DNA of 20,645 nucleotides, from the NCBI GenBank assembly GCA_035430005.1, contig DAOMFV010000097.1, positions 1-20,645 of the forward strand. Direction: 5' to 3'. The notes beneath the pieces are model-generated. The model made no database searches. It was not told the DNA's origin and saw only the letters and a list, made by a program, of their open reading frames with translations. Shown here one piece after another: positions 12,767 to 20,645 of this stretch. This stretch comes from JAEUIE01 sp035430005. GTDB lineage: Bacteria > Planctomycetota > Planctomycetia > Gemmatales > HRBIN36. How positions within the stretch are numbered: position 1 is the first letter of the stretch; the number at the start of each line of letters is the position of its first letter. The position numbers and the translations under genes are program-made.

Positions 12767-12801
12767 GCACTATAATGCATTTGACAAGCACTTTAGTGCA
12801 T
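12767..12801. promoter_or_regulatory. Paired operator-like repeats with a + strand -35 element
   Basis: GCACTATAATGCAT (12767-12780) and GCACTTTAGTGCAT (12788-12801) match at 12 of 14 positions. Each is nearly palindromic, and they are 21 bp apart, two helical turns. A TTGACA at 12781-12786 between them could be the -35 of the membrane-protein gene. They probably bind the XRE regulator encoded next to them. Confidence 0.65.
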
Positions 12802-12865
12802 ATAGACTTAGTCCGTTGGTTAGAGCTCGATCAGAATCAATGGCCTAAGTAATGGAGTGTTCGAT

Positions 12866-13885
12866 ATGGCTAGAAAATGGTATTACTCTCAAAACAAGCA
12901 AATGGCCGGTCCGATTTCGTCATCCGAATTAAAGGATCTCATACGCGCAAACAAGTTGCTATCCACCGACCTTGTGCAGGAGGAGGGGACAAACAGGTGG
13001 CACAAGGTTTCGGTGTTAAAGGAAAAGGCGATTGAACCGACTGCAAAGTCAACTGAATCTGCGATCGATCGTGGAGTACAGGATCCTCCGAAGCCTGTCG
13101 CCGCAACTTCTGACACGCTCAGCCTTGGGAAGACGTACTTTCGGGCATTGAATGGTCATCCAGGAATTAAGAAGTGGCTGCTGGTGTTCATCTGTTTTTC
13201 TTCGCTGCTCCTTGCAGCGTGGCTGGTTCAGTGGATAATTAATCTCAATAAAGATCCGAACGCTGAATATGAAACCAGAATCACCGGCGGGCGATTCAAT
13301 CCAAGAGTTGAGAAAGTATTAACACAGCTCGGTAAGCAGAAAGCTAATGAGCGCGATCAGGCTGCGAAGGATGAAAAACTCCGGAAATTGCATGAGCAAA
13401 TGGTTCAGTCCGGGAAAGTAACCGATTACCGAAAGCCTGAGTTGAGTCAGCAAGCGTATGAGGACAAGAACGGGATTTATTCTCTATATCTGATCCCTGG
13501 CGAATGGGTCCGCGCTGAAACATCAAAGAACGAGGGTCCTGAAATTGATTTTACACTCCAGGGCAAAGACTGCCATTCCTCAATAATCTCCGAACAAGTA
13601 ACAATGCCCATCCAGTCGGTGACTATGCAGGTAATCACACGTTATAAGGAAACCGATCCGGATGCCCGTATCAAGCAGGACATACGAAGAGTTAACGGCA
13701 CAATTGTCTATTGCCTGATTGTGAATGCCAAAAGCAATGGAATACCTCTCGTGATGTACGGATATTATGCTTCGGGCAAGAAGGGAGTGGTCCAAGCCGT
13801 GACTTGGACCCGCGAAAACCTGCTAGAGGAACACAGACCGAAAATGGAAGAGTTCCTCAACGGGATTGTGTTTACTAAAGAATAA
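12866..13885 (+). CDS. GYF_2-domain single-pass membrane protein
   Basis: The 339-residue protein starts at the ATG at 12866 with GGAG 8 bases upstream. Residues 1-50 form a GYF_2-like domain (KWYYSQNKQMAGPISSSEL, then STDLVQEEGTNRWHKVS), a small module frequent in planctomycete proteins and thought to mediate protein contacts. A linker follows, then one transmembrane helix at about 104-125 (WLLVFICFSSLLLAAWLVQ). The remaining 210 residues contain a charged helical stretch (about 150-185) and a mixed C-terminal domain I do not recognise (GIYSLYLIPGEWVRAE; MYGYYASGKKG). The cell-side of each domain cannot be fixed. It may be regulated by the divergent XRE protein. Confidence 0.75.
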   Translation: MARKWYYSQNKQMAGPISSSELKDLIRANKLLSTDLVQEEGTNRWHKVSVLKEKAIEPTAKSTESAIDRGVQDPPKPVAATSDTLSLGKTYFRALNGHPGIKKWLLVFICFSSLLLAAWLVQWIINLNKDPNAEYETRITGGRFNPRVEKVLTQLGKQKANERDQAAKDEKLRKLHEQMVQSGKVTDYRKPELSQQAYEDKNGIYSLYLIPGEWVRAETSKNEGPEIDFTLQGKDCHSSIISEQVTMPIQSVTMQVITRYKETDPDARIKQDIRRVNGTIVYCLIVNAKSNGIPLVMYGYYASGKKGVVQAVTWTRENLLEEHRPKMEEFLNGIVFTKE

Positions 13886-13901
13886 CGCAAGTCCAAACTG
13901 T

Positions 13902-15323
13902 TCAAGCAGCATCAGTAGTAGAAGCAGGTCGAGAGCCGGTCCATTGCTTTCCAATGGCAATGGCAGGGCAACCAGCAAGAGCTTCGAAAAGTTGCTGCTT
14001 CTTCGTTTCTGGATGTGTGTGGGTGTAAACCGCCGTCATCGCCAGCCCGTGCCCGGCACCTTTTGCGTCTGATGCGACATGGCCCATCAGTTCATTCCGT
14101 ATCAGAGGATCGACTCGACCCTTCTGCAGCATTGTCGCAAACAGGTGCCGGAGCATTTTGGGAGAAGTATAGCTTGGCAAACCCATCTGAGACGTTCAAC
14201 GCATGAACTGACGGCGTATCACATCCTCCTCAATAGTCCCCATCGACTGCCACAGGCTTTGGGCCATTTGCCTTTTGCCCACGCGTCCGAGTTCCTTCTC
14301 GTCTGTCATCCGGCTTTTGATGCTGCGTTCTAGCTCAACTTCCATCAGCTCCTGTCGTTGCGCAAAGCTTGGCAACTGGTCAAGATCGTATTTACGCCGG
14401 GTAAATACCGGGCCAGCTTTTCTTCCAGCCAGATAGAGACGGAGGACATCCACCAGGACTGGATGGAGAGGGATCGATCTTTCGTTTCTGGTCTTTACCT
14501 GCCACATCAGTCGGGGCTTGTTGCGGACATGCAGAACGCCCTGCTCAAGATCAAGATTGTCGGGTAACAACAGATGGCAGAGTTCGCCGGAGCGTAATCC
14601 GGTCAGCGTAAGCGTCAGGAAAATAGGGAACTGCCAACGATCGCAATCGACCAGGAAGGTTCGCTCTTGTTCAGCTGTAAAGAGATGGATTGGGCGATGA
14701 ACTTCAATTGGTATTCTGTTCAGTTCCATTTCAGTGAACGGGTTCGTTGCATAGGGCGATAGATGCCTCCGCTTATGGCCAAAGCTGAAGAGAGCTCGAC
14801 AGCATTCAAGAATGAACTTTACGCCCTTGTCCATCAAGGGACGATGGCTTGTGCTGCTATGGCCGTTCGGAGATACCTTCAGCCTTCGCAAATAGCCGAC
14901 AAACTCTTCGGCATGCGTGACATGGAAGAGAGAGCTGTTCCGAACAGGTCGTTGAATAAGGAATCGTAACAGATGCTCGGTAGCCGTTCGGTAGCGATTG
15001 ATTGTCTGGATTGATGACCTCAACACCATTTCATGATGCTCAAGCCAGCGCTTTCGCAACTCGATAATGGATATGGGCTGGAAGCTTAGAGCTGCTGGAA
15101 TGTTGTTCTCAAGCTGGGAGTTGATCTGGGCAGCCATTTGCCGAGCGGCAGAGCAGTCTTCTCCTACACGTGGTCGCTGCCGCTTTCCTTGCTCATGGTA
15201 GCAAAGGTACCAGACAACTCCTCTCAAATAGCCTTGAACCTTCCCGATACGAAACGACTTGGAAGTCCTGCGCATTGCATCCTCAGAGAATCCCCCGCTA
15301 CAAAACGCCACAAACACTGCCAC
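13902..15323 (-). pseudogene. Tyrosine recombinase interrupted by an in-frame UGA
   Basis: One minus-strand frame spans the interval, broken by a single TGA at 14196-14198 in CGT-TGA-ACG-TCT-CAG. Before the stop are the core-binding region and catalytic TLTGLRSGELCHL (Arg) and QVKTRNERSIPL (Lys). After it, in the same frame, come KMLRHLFATML, LMGHVASD and AVYTHTHPE with the catalytic Tyr. All catalytic residues are thus present but divided by the stop, and the HxxR histidine is lysine as in the integrase at 9459-10949. Recent inactivation is the simplest reading; a sequencing error or readthrough is possible. The start may be at 15323 or at the downstream MRRTSKSF. Its 5' end is 80 bp from tRNA-Ser, typical of an island integrase. 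Confidence 0.88.
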
Positions 15324-15403
15324 AAATTGGGGGTTCTGAGGATGACCCAGAAATGCAACTGCCCATGTGTCTAGTAGTTAGATCACATAGGCATACAAGT
15401 CAG

Positions 15404-15490
15404 CGGAGAGGGCGGGATTCGAACCCACGGTAGGATTGCTCCCACGCGGCTTTAGCAAAGCCGTGCTTTAAACCACTCAGCCACCTCTCC
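15404..15490 (-). tRNA. tRNA-Ser (anticodon GCT)
   Basis: The minus strand folds as an 87-nt tRNA. The acceptor stem is GGAGAGG/CCTCTCC, followed by D-arm GTGGCTGAGTGG. The anticodon arm CGGCT-TTGCTAA-AGCCG gives GCT. There is the long variable arm of a class II serine tRNA, the T-arm GGGTTCGAATCC and discriminator G. CCA is not encoded. The 3' end faces the broken integrase, making this a likely attachment site. Confidence 0.95.
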
Positions 15491-15506
15491 GGGGTGGGAC
15501 ATTTCA

Positions 15507-15579
15507 TGGGGACGCAGGGACTCGAACCCTGAACCTATAGATTAAAAGTCTACTGCTCTGCCAGTTGAGCTACGTCCCC
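15507..15579 (-). tRNA. tRNA-Lys (anticodon TTT)
   Basis: A 73-nt minus-strand tRNA. The acceptor stem is GGGGACG/CGTCCCC with discriminator A. The D-arm is TAGCTCAACTGGCAGAGCA. The anticodon loop CTTTTAA gives TTT, and the T-arm is CAGGGTTCGAGTCCCTG. It lies 16 bp upstream of tRNA-Ser on the same strand, probably in one transcript. Confidence 0.96.
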
Positions 15580-15689
15580 TGTTGTGTCAGTCGAAAAGAT
15601 ACGAGACTTTCTCTATAAAACAAGTCGCTTCGGGGCTTCTTTTGCTCCGCAGGATAGAGACTGGATCGTCGCTGAAGGTTCGGTACGTC

Positions 15690-17030
15690 TTACTCATTCT
15701 TTCGGTAGAGTTGACGTATTTCCCCAACAAGAAAGACCGATCCTGTTGCACAAATGAGATCGTTTGTGCTGGCTTGTTGGATCAGCGCCTGCCATGCTAG
15801 GCGAGCAGGTTCGATCACTTTTCCGCCGTGCCCTCCAAGGGTGTGCCATATTTCTAATAGATGGTTGGGATCGGCCCCCCGGCTGCTGCTGCTATAGCGT
15901 GTGAACAGGATGCTGTCACATTGATGGAGTAGTTGTTGCAGCATCTCTCGAATCTGCTTGTCTTTGGAAACAGCAAAGAGAACGTGTCGTTTCTCGGCAG
16001 GCACGGTTGCCAGGCTCTCAAGTAAGACCTGAATGGAACGCTCGTTGTGAGCGGCGTCCACAACCAGCCAAGGCGATTGTTGGATCACTTCAAGCCGGCC
16101 TGGGATGACAGCAGAGCTTAAGCCTTCTGCCAGCGCTTCTTCGCTGATCTTGATGTACTGCTCCCGAAGCAGATGTACCGTTTGTATGGCCAGTGCGGCG
16201 TTATCGGCCTGATGCCGGCCCCACATGCCCAAGGGATACCAGGGAGAGTGTTGTTTACCGTGAAACCACTGCACCTGGGGCATCGTCGTCGTGGTCATGT
16301 CGCCTGACTGCCAGTGATGATCAAAGTCAACACCTAATCGATAGACCTTGGAATGTCTGCTTTCAGCAGCTTGGTGAATGACTTGAGCAGGGCTATCCTC
16401 ACGTACCCCGGAAACGACGGGGCGATTTTCTTTGATGATGCCCGCCTTCTCAAAAGCGATACGTTCCAGGGTCGCCCCCAGATGCTCGACATGATCGAGG
16501 CTGATGCTGGTAATGACTGAAACGAGAGGGTCCACAACATTCGTTGCATCGAACTGGCCACCCATGCCGACCTCAAGTACAGCAAAGTCTACCTTCTGCT
16601 GAGCAAAGTGGAGCATTCCTACAGCAGTGATGATCTCAAAAAAGGTTGGGGGCATTTCGCCGAGTCGCTCGACTTCAAAGCAAGCCTGGGCGACCTGATT
16701 CATGCATATTGTTATCGCATGTCGATCAATCGGGTGACCTTTGACCTGTGCTCGTTCTTCAACATGGACCAGGTGTGGTGATGTGTACAAGCCAGTACGG
16801 TATCCAGCGGCCTGTAGTACACTGGCGATCATCGTAGCTGTGGAGCCTTTGCCCTTGGTGCCGGTCACATGAACGATGCGATAGGATTCATGCGGGTTGC
16901 CCAATAACTTGAGTAGCAACCTAATCCGATCGAGCTTAAGCGCGCCAATGTCCTGAGGCATGCCGATCTTTTCGTAGTTGATTCGGCTATTCCAGAAGGC
17001 GACGGCCTGTTCGTAGGTTTCAATCTGCAT
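15690..17030 (-). CDS. folC: Bifunctional folylpolyglutamate synthase / dihydrofolate synthase
   Basis: The 446-residue protein belongs to the Mur-ligase-like FolC family. It adds glutamate to folates and joins glutamate to dihydropteroate, using ATP, in the cytoplasm. The ATP loop is VTGTKGKGST (about 55-64), followed by the folate-binding TSPHLVHVEER (about 83-93). Next come the central motif VLEVGMGGQFDATNV and SLDHVEHLG, and a C-terminal ligase domain with WLVVDAAHNERS. Length is normal for the family. The start at 17030 (MQIETYEQAV) is chosen from the family's usual N-terminus; an in-frame start at 17084 would add 18 unusual residues. It diverges from the LarA-like gene. Confidence 0.95.
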   Translation of the reverse strand: MQIETYEQAVAFWNSRINYEKIGMPQDIGALKLDRIRLLLKLLGNPHESYRIVHVTGTKGKGSTATMIASVLQAAGYRTGLYTSPHLVHVEERAQVKGHPIDRHAITICMNQVAQACFEVERLGEMPPTFFEIITAVGMLHFAQQKVDFAVLEVGMGGQFDATNVVDPLVSVITSISLDHVEHLGATLERIAFEKAGIIKENRPVVSGVREDSPAQVIHQAAESRHSKVYRLGVDFDHHWQSGDMTTTTMPQVQWFHGKQHSPWYPLGMWGRHQADNAALAIQTVHLLREQYIKISEEALAEGLSSAVIPGRLEVIQQSPWLVVDAAHNERSIQVLLESLATVPAEKRHVLFAVSKDKQIREMLQQLLHQCDSILFTRYSSSSRGADPNHLLEIWHTLGGHGGKVIEPARLAWQALIQQASTNDLICATGSVFLVGEIRQLYRKNE

Positions 17031-17097
17031 GAAGAAGAGTATAGTAGCCAAAGCGTGGGATTGTCGATGACTTGCAGCCAGCAAAAAGGGAACGGTT

Positions 17098-18408
17098 ATG
17101 CCTGCCTCGAGAGTTGATCAAATTGCCATCTATCCGGTCAGGCAACATCGCAAGCAACCTCTGGTGAAGAACATTGCCCAGAAGGTGAAGCAGGAAGTAT
17201 CTCAATCGAAAAGGCTGCAACAGTTACCAGCCGAAAGCTGTATTGCTGTTGCGGTTGGCAGCCGGGGCATCACGCATCTGGCCGAGTATGTTCGGGCGAT
17301 GATTCAGACCTTGAAGGCAATGGGACATCTCCCATTTGTCGTCGCAGCGATGGGGTCACACGGTGGCGCAACCGCCGAGGGCCAGAAGGATTTGCTTGGT
17401 CACTATGGCGTCCATGAGACTGCCTTGGGCGTACCGGTGAAGACCGATATGGACGTGACACAACTAGGCGTCAATGAATCGGGCATTCCTGTCTATTGGG
17501 ATAAGAACGCCTTGGCAGCGGATGGTGTGGTAACGGTCTCTCGTGTTAAGCCCCATACCGATTTTCAGGGCGCCTATGAAAGTGGCATCGTCAAGATGCT
17601 GGTCATCGGGCTGGGCAAGCAGGCGGGAGCGTCGGTGCATCATGTCTATGGTGTGCGAGGCCTGCGTGACTTTATTCCTCAGTCGGCAAAGGTCGTCCTC
17701 GAAAAGACGAAATTTCTCGCCGGCCTGGCCATCGTCGAAAATGCCGATGATGAGCCGGGGTGCATCGAACTGATCGACCGGGACGATCTGCTGGTGAAAG
17801 AACCGGGGCTTCTTTCCCTGGCCCGAGCCTGGATGGCGCAGTTGCCCTTTCAGCAGCTTGATCTGCTCATCATCGGCGAGTGTGGCAAGAACTACTCTGG
17901 CACCGGGATGGATGTCAATGTGCTGGGCCGCCAGATGCTTGAAGGTGTGCCTGATCTATTGAAACCCAACATCACACGTATCTGCCTGCTCGATCTCAGT
18001 GAGGAATCTGAAGGCAATGCCACGGGGGTCGGCATTGCAGATCTGACCACGGCACGGATGGTCAAGAAGATCGATAAACACAAGTCTGATATGAACTGCT
18101 TGACCTCGTGTTGCCTGCTGCGATCCAAGATACCGATTGATCTTCCCAGTGACCGCGAATGCATCGATCAGGGACTGCTTACCTGCTGGCAGCCTGACCT
18201 TGCTAAAGTGAAGCTGGCGATCATTCCGAACACTCTGGAGCTCAATCATATTTGGGCGAGCGAGTCTGCGTTGGAGCAACTGAAGAATAACAAGGAAGTC
18301 GAGATCGGCATTACGTCACGACGGTTACCTTGGACAGCCGAGGGGTTGATAGATCAAAAGGCTTTGTTTCCAATGAGTACCCAAGGAATGCGGAGTGACG
18401 ATATGTGA
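17098..18408 (+). CDS. LarA-like (lactate racemase domain) protein
   Basis: The 436-residue protein resembles the LarA N-terminal/DUF2088 family. Motifs are VAVGSRGITHLAEYVRAMI, FVVAAMGSHGGATAEGQ, VNESGIPVYWDKNALAADG and SRVKPHTDFQGAYESG. The characterised member, LarA, racemises lactate with a nickel-pincer cofactor made by LarB, LarC and LarE. None of those genes is nearby, and many homologues act on other 2-hydroxy acids or have unknown roles. The substrate therefore cannot be stated. The ATG at 17098 has an AGGGA-type site upstream. It is a cytoplasmic enzyme by appearance, with no signal peptide. It is divergently oriented to folC, 67 bp away. Confidence 0.85.
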   Translation: MPASRVDQIAIYPVRQHRKQPLVKNIAQKVKQEVSQSKRLQQLPAESCIAVAVGSRGITHLAEYVRAMIQTLKAMGHLPFVVAAMGSHGGATAEGQKDLLGHYGVHETALGVPVKTDMDVTQLGVNESGIPVYWDKNALAADGVVTVSRVKPHTDFQGAYESGIVKMLVIGLGKQAGASVHHVYGVRGLRDFIPQSAKVVLEKTKFLAGLAIVENADDEPGCIELIDRDDLLVKEPGLLSLARAWMAQLPFQQLDLLIIGECGKNYSGTGMDVNVLGRQMLEGVPDLLKPNITRICLLDLSEESEGNATGVGIADLTTARMVKKIDKHKSDMNCLTSCCLLRSKIPIDLPSDRECIDQGLLTCWQPDLAKVKLAIIPNTLELNHIWASESALEQLKNNKEVEIGITSRRLPWTAEGLIDQKALFPMSTQGMRSDDM

Positions 18409-18436
18409 ATAGCCGTGTGTGCAAACCCACGTGTAT

Positions 18437-19246
18437 CTAAATCAGAACCGCCAGCCAATCCAGTGGTACATCAAATAAGGGCAGATTGTAAGTGCAGCTA
18501 AAAGTATCATCAGTGTGGTTTCTATTGAATGTAATCATTGGCTCTTTGATTTTCCACTTACCGAGAAATGGCTGCAAGTCATCATTCTCATGGAATACTG
18601 AGATGAGCGCATCGATAAAACTGCTTGCCAAGCTAATGGCAATAAGATTATTGCCGTTGCTATTAGACCATATCTCGTAGTCACGGCTGTCGTCATTGGG
18701 CTGAATTACACAAACATCGTAAACAGGCTTTGGTTCACGTTGAAGAACCCATTTCTGCTCTTCCGGATCTTCTTGATACCAGCCTGTCAAGTAAACCATG
18801 AAACCTCCCCTGTTGATGAATTGCCTGAATTTCAAATCAAGGATGGCGCAATGATGATAAAGTGCCAGTTTGATGCCCTTGAGATCGAAACCATTCAAAT
18901 GCTGATTCAACAATTGAAGGTGGCAAAGACGCTTCTTCACTTCTGTTACGTCAATATCTTCTCCGATAACAATGGCTACTGCGGAATAATAGACAATGGT
19001 ACTCCAATGTCGAACCTCAATGGCACTAGGTTCAATGGTTGTCTCTTTGCTCAACGTGGCAATTGGAGTTAATTGCCCGTCGTAAGTGAATACTGGGCTA
19101 TTGCTGATCCTTACAGCTGGAAATGGCTTGACTTCTTCGTCTGAAGGAACCCACAGAAGTGCCTGCACCACGGACTCTGCCCATGTATTCCACTGGTCAA
19201 GACAACAATGATCCACAGGGCAGAAATAGAGAAGTACTGCTGACAC
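18437..19246 (-). CDS. Unknown 269-aa protein
   Basis: I do not recognise this protein. The frame opens with a GTG at 19246 (M-SAVLLYFCPVDHCC). It looks like a soluble alpha/beta protein with many Trp and Cys residues (DHCCLDQWNTWAES; GWYQEDPEEQKWVL) and no convincing membrane helix. The frame is open throughout, without close overlap with its neighbours. It converges with the LarA-like gene (28 bp between stops) and diverges from the FAH-family gene (90 bp apart). No function is proposed. Confidence 0.65.
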   Translation of the reverse strand: MSAVLLYFCPVDHCCLDQWNTWAESVVQALLWVPSDEEVKPFPAVRISNSPVFTYDGQLTPIATLSKETTIEPSAIEVRHWSTIVYYSAVAIVIGEDIDVTEVKKRLCHLQLLNQHLNGFDLKGIKLALYHHCAILDLKFRQFINRGGFMVYLTGWYQEDPEEQKWVLQREPKPVYDVCVIQPNDDSRDYEIWSNSNGNNLIAISLASSFIDALISVFHENDDLQPFLGKWKIKEPMITFNRNHTDDTFSCTYNLPLFDVPLDWLAVLI

Positions 19247-19336
19247 TGATCGGTTCCTTGTTGAGGGCTTGCCTATTCACATCCTAGTCTCTGCACCTAA
19301 CATAAGCGATACTCCTTAAGCCAATCAGGTTCACCC

Positions 19337-20203
19337 ATGCGATTCGCCACCCTTCAGACTCCTCAAGGTCCCCGTGCGGTTGTTCGCCAGGGCGATCACT
19401 ACATCGATATCAATGCTACCGACGGCAGCCTACCCAATTCGGTGCGGGAATGGGTTGCTGGCGGCAAGTCCCTCTTCACCAAACTCGAAGAGGTGAGCAA
19501 GCGGTCAGGAGCCAAGACGCATCCCGTCAAAGGGGCCAACTACCATGCACCTATTCTCGATCCTCAAAAGATCGTCTGCATTGGCCTCAACTACAGCGAT
19601 CATGCGAAAGAGCAGAATCTGCAGCCTCCCCGGGAACCGGTAGTCTTCAGCAAGTTCGTCACCACACTCACCGGGCATGGCCAGCCGATTGAATTGCCCA
19701 CGGTGAGCACAAAGGTGGACTACGAAGCGGAGTTAGTCGTCGTCATAGGGCAGGGTGGTCGCATGATCAACGAAGCCAATGGCATGGCCCATGTCGCAGG
19801 TTATATGGTCGGCCACGATGTCTCTGCCCGCGACTGGCAGAAAGAGAAGGACGGCAAGCAGTGGTTGTGCGGCAAGACGTTTGACACCTTCGCCCCGACG
19901 GGGCCGGAGTTCATTACCGCTGATGAAGTAAAGGACCCACATCAACTTCCCATTCGACTGCGGCTCAATGGCGAAGTGATGCAGAACTCCAATACAAGCC
20001 AGTTGATCTTCTCGATTCCGAAACTGGTCGCCTACATTTCACAGGTGTTCACCCTGGCTCCCGGTGATTTGATCTTCACCGGTACCCCTCCAGGAGTGGG
20101 AGATGCCCGCAAGCCGCCGGTCTACATGAAGCCCGGCGACGTTGTGGAAGTGGAAATCGAAGGACTCGGACTTCTCCGCAATCCTGTCGTGCAGGGCCGT
20201 TAG
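19337..20203 (+). CDS. Fumarylacetoacetate hydrolase (FAH)-family enzyme
   Basis: The 288-residue protein has a variable N-terminal domain (1-70) and the FAH catalytic fold from about 75 to the end. The entry motif is KIVCIGLNYSDHAKE (78-92). The metal-binding set is in DYEAELVVVIG (E130, E132) and HDVSARDWQ (D161). The later motifs are KTFDTFAPTGP (180-190) and the C-terminal GDLIFTGTPPGVG. Family members hydrolyse, decarboxylate or hydrate 2-keto acids in aromatic or ureidoglycolate catabolism, using Mg or Mn. The exact substrate cannot be told, and no pathway partner is adjacent. Its stop overlaps that of the convergent next gene by 3 bp. The ribosome site is weak. Confidence 0.93.
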   Translation: MRFATLQTPQGPRAVVRQGDHYIDINATDGSLPNSVREWVAGGKSLFTKLEEVSKRSGAKTHPVKGANYHAPILDPQKIVCIGLNYSDHAKEQNLQPPREPVVFSKFVTTLTGHGQPIELPTVSTKVDYEAELVVVIGQGGRMINEANGMAHVAGYMVGHDVSARDWQKEKDGKQWLCGKTFDTFAPTGPEFITADEVKDPHQLPIRLRLNGEVMQNSNTSQLIFSIPKLVAYISQVFTLAPGDLIFTGTPPGVGDARKPPVYMKPGDVVEVEIEGLGLLRNPVVQGR

Positions 20204-20645
20204 GGAACGTCCTTGAGGTGCCACTCGCTGTGCGTGACCATAGCCCGGTTCTCCAGGTAGGTCGCGCTGCTGTAGGTATGGAACAGCTTGAGTGATTGCA
20301 TGATGGTGCGCACGTCCTTGGCGTGCTTCTGCATCTCCTTCATCTCGGGGTTTTGCAGGATGTAGTCTACCCAGGGTTCAGCAGTCTCCACCAGGCCGGC
20401 CATCTTGAACACAGTTGCTCCGCCTAGCTTTCGGTTCAGGCCGGAAAGTGGCCCGCCATCAATTTGTAAGGGCTTGGATTGTAGAAGACGCAAGGCATGT
20501 TCGTTGGATACCGTCAACGCACAAACATTCTTGCCGAGACCTGCCGAGGGTTTAAGCCTGCCATCGATCTGCAATTCATCCGGGAAGGCATACCAGTAAA
20601 GGTTGCCCTCTTCAATCTGCATAGATTCCGGAGCCGGCCAGTGAA
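20200..20645 (-). CDS. Unknown protein, C-terminal part, runs off the window
   Basis: The frame is open to the right edge. An ATG at 20622 is possible, but the frame continues upstream (HWPAPES before it), so the gene very probably begins outside the window. The visible 147 or so residues are polar, with a segment LGGATVFKMAGLVETAEPWVDYIL and the end ENRAMVTHSEWHLKDVP. The ending resembles those of exported planctomycete proteins of unknown function; the resemblance is weak. It is convergent with the FAH-family gene. Confidence 0.65.
   Translation of the reverse strand, partial: HWPAPESMQIEEGNLYWYAFPDELQIDGRLKPSAGLGKNVCALTVSNEHALRLLQSKPLQIDGGPLSGLNRKLGGATVFKMAGLVETAEPWVDYILQNPEMKEMQKHAKDVRTIMQSLKLFHTYSSATYLENRAMVTHSEWHLKDVP

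Noticed and set aside
14196..14198. UGA as a selenocysteine or reassigned codon
   Set aside because: Other genes here end in ordinary UGA stops, tyrosine recombinases have no selenocysteine at this place, and no SECIS-like hairpin was evident just downstream.
15404..15490. A duplicated tRNA-Ser 3' end elsewhere in the window that would mark the far att site of the island
   Set aside because: Scanning by eye for the T-arm and acceptor sequence found no second copy. The far boundary may lie outside the window.

Overview
The window reads as a bacterial chromosome segment in which about 15 kb of accessory, mobile-element-rich DNA abuts two tRNA genes, followed by about 5 kb of ordinary chromosomal genes. 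The gene style (GYF_2-type membrane protein, LarA-like and FAH-fold enzymes, orphan proteins, large serine recombinases with a C-terminal helix-turn-helix, frequently weak ribosome sites) suggests a planctomycete. That assignment is an inference from protein style, not something I could test.

Layout. 24-647: CRISPR array, eight visible 37-bp repeats, broken by a 74-base run of N; no cas gene is present. 815-978 and 4106-4423: the two halves of one small MltR/HEPN-like gene on the minus strand, split by an insertion. 979-4105: a 3,127-bp IS1-family transposable element with 24-bp imperfect terminal inverted repeats and a perfect 8-bp target duplication. Besides its transposase it carries three passenger genes: a KGG-type basic small protein, an XRE/ImmA-IrrE regulator-peptidase, and a translationally coupled 175-aa protein of unknown function. 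4520-4648: an imperfect direct repeat. 4732-7881: two related serine-recombinase modules in tandem, one with a full-length enzyme and one whose enzyme stops after the catalytic domain. 8045-9295: an orphan 416-aa protein. 9459-10949: an intact tyrosine recombinase. 11250-12719: small unknown genes, a structured leader with an intrinsic terminator, and an XRE regulator. 12866-13885: a GYF-domain membrane protein, divergent from that regulator. 13902-15323: a second tyrosine recombinase, interrupted by one in-frame UGA, lying 80 bp from the 3' end of tRNA-Ser(GCT). tRNA-Lys(TTT) follows.

15690-20645 is core-like: folC, a LarA-like protein, an unknown 269-aa protein, a fumarylacetoacetate-hydrolase-family enzyme and the end of an unknown gene that leaves the window.

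How it fits together. The tRNA-proximal integrase, a second integrase, the serine recombinases, the IS1 element and the CRISPR array point to a layered integrative island at a tRNA locus. The most interesting unit is the IS1-family element with cargo. Its boundaries are proven internally, because removing the element and one copy of the 8-bp duplication restores a continuous reading frame in the host gene, including an intact R-x4-H motif.
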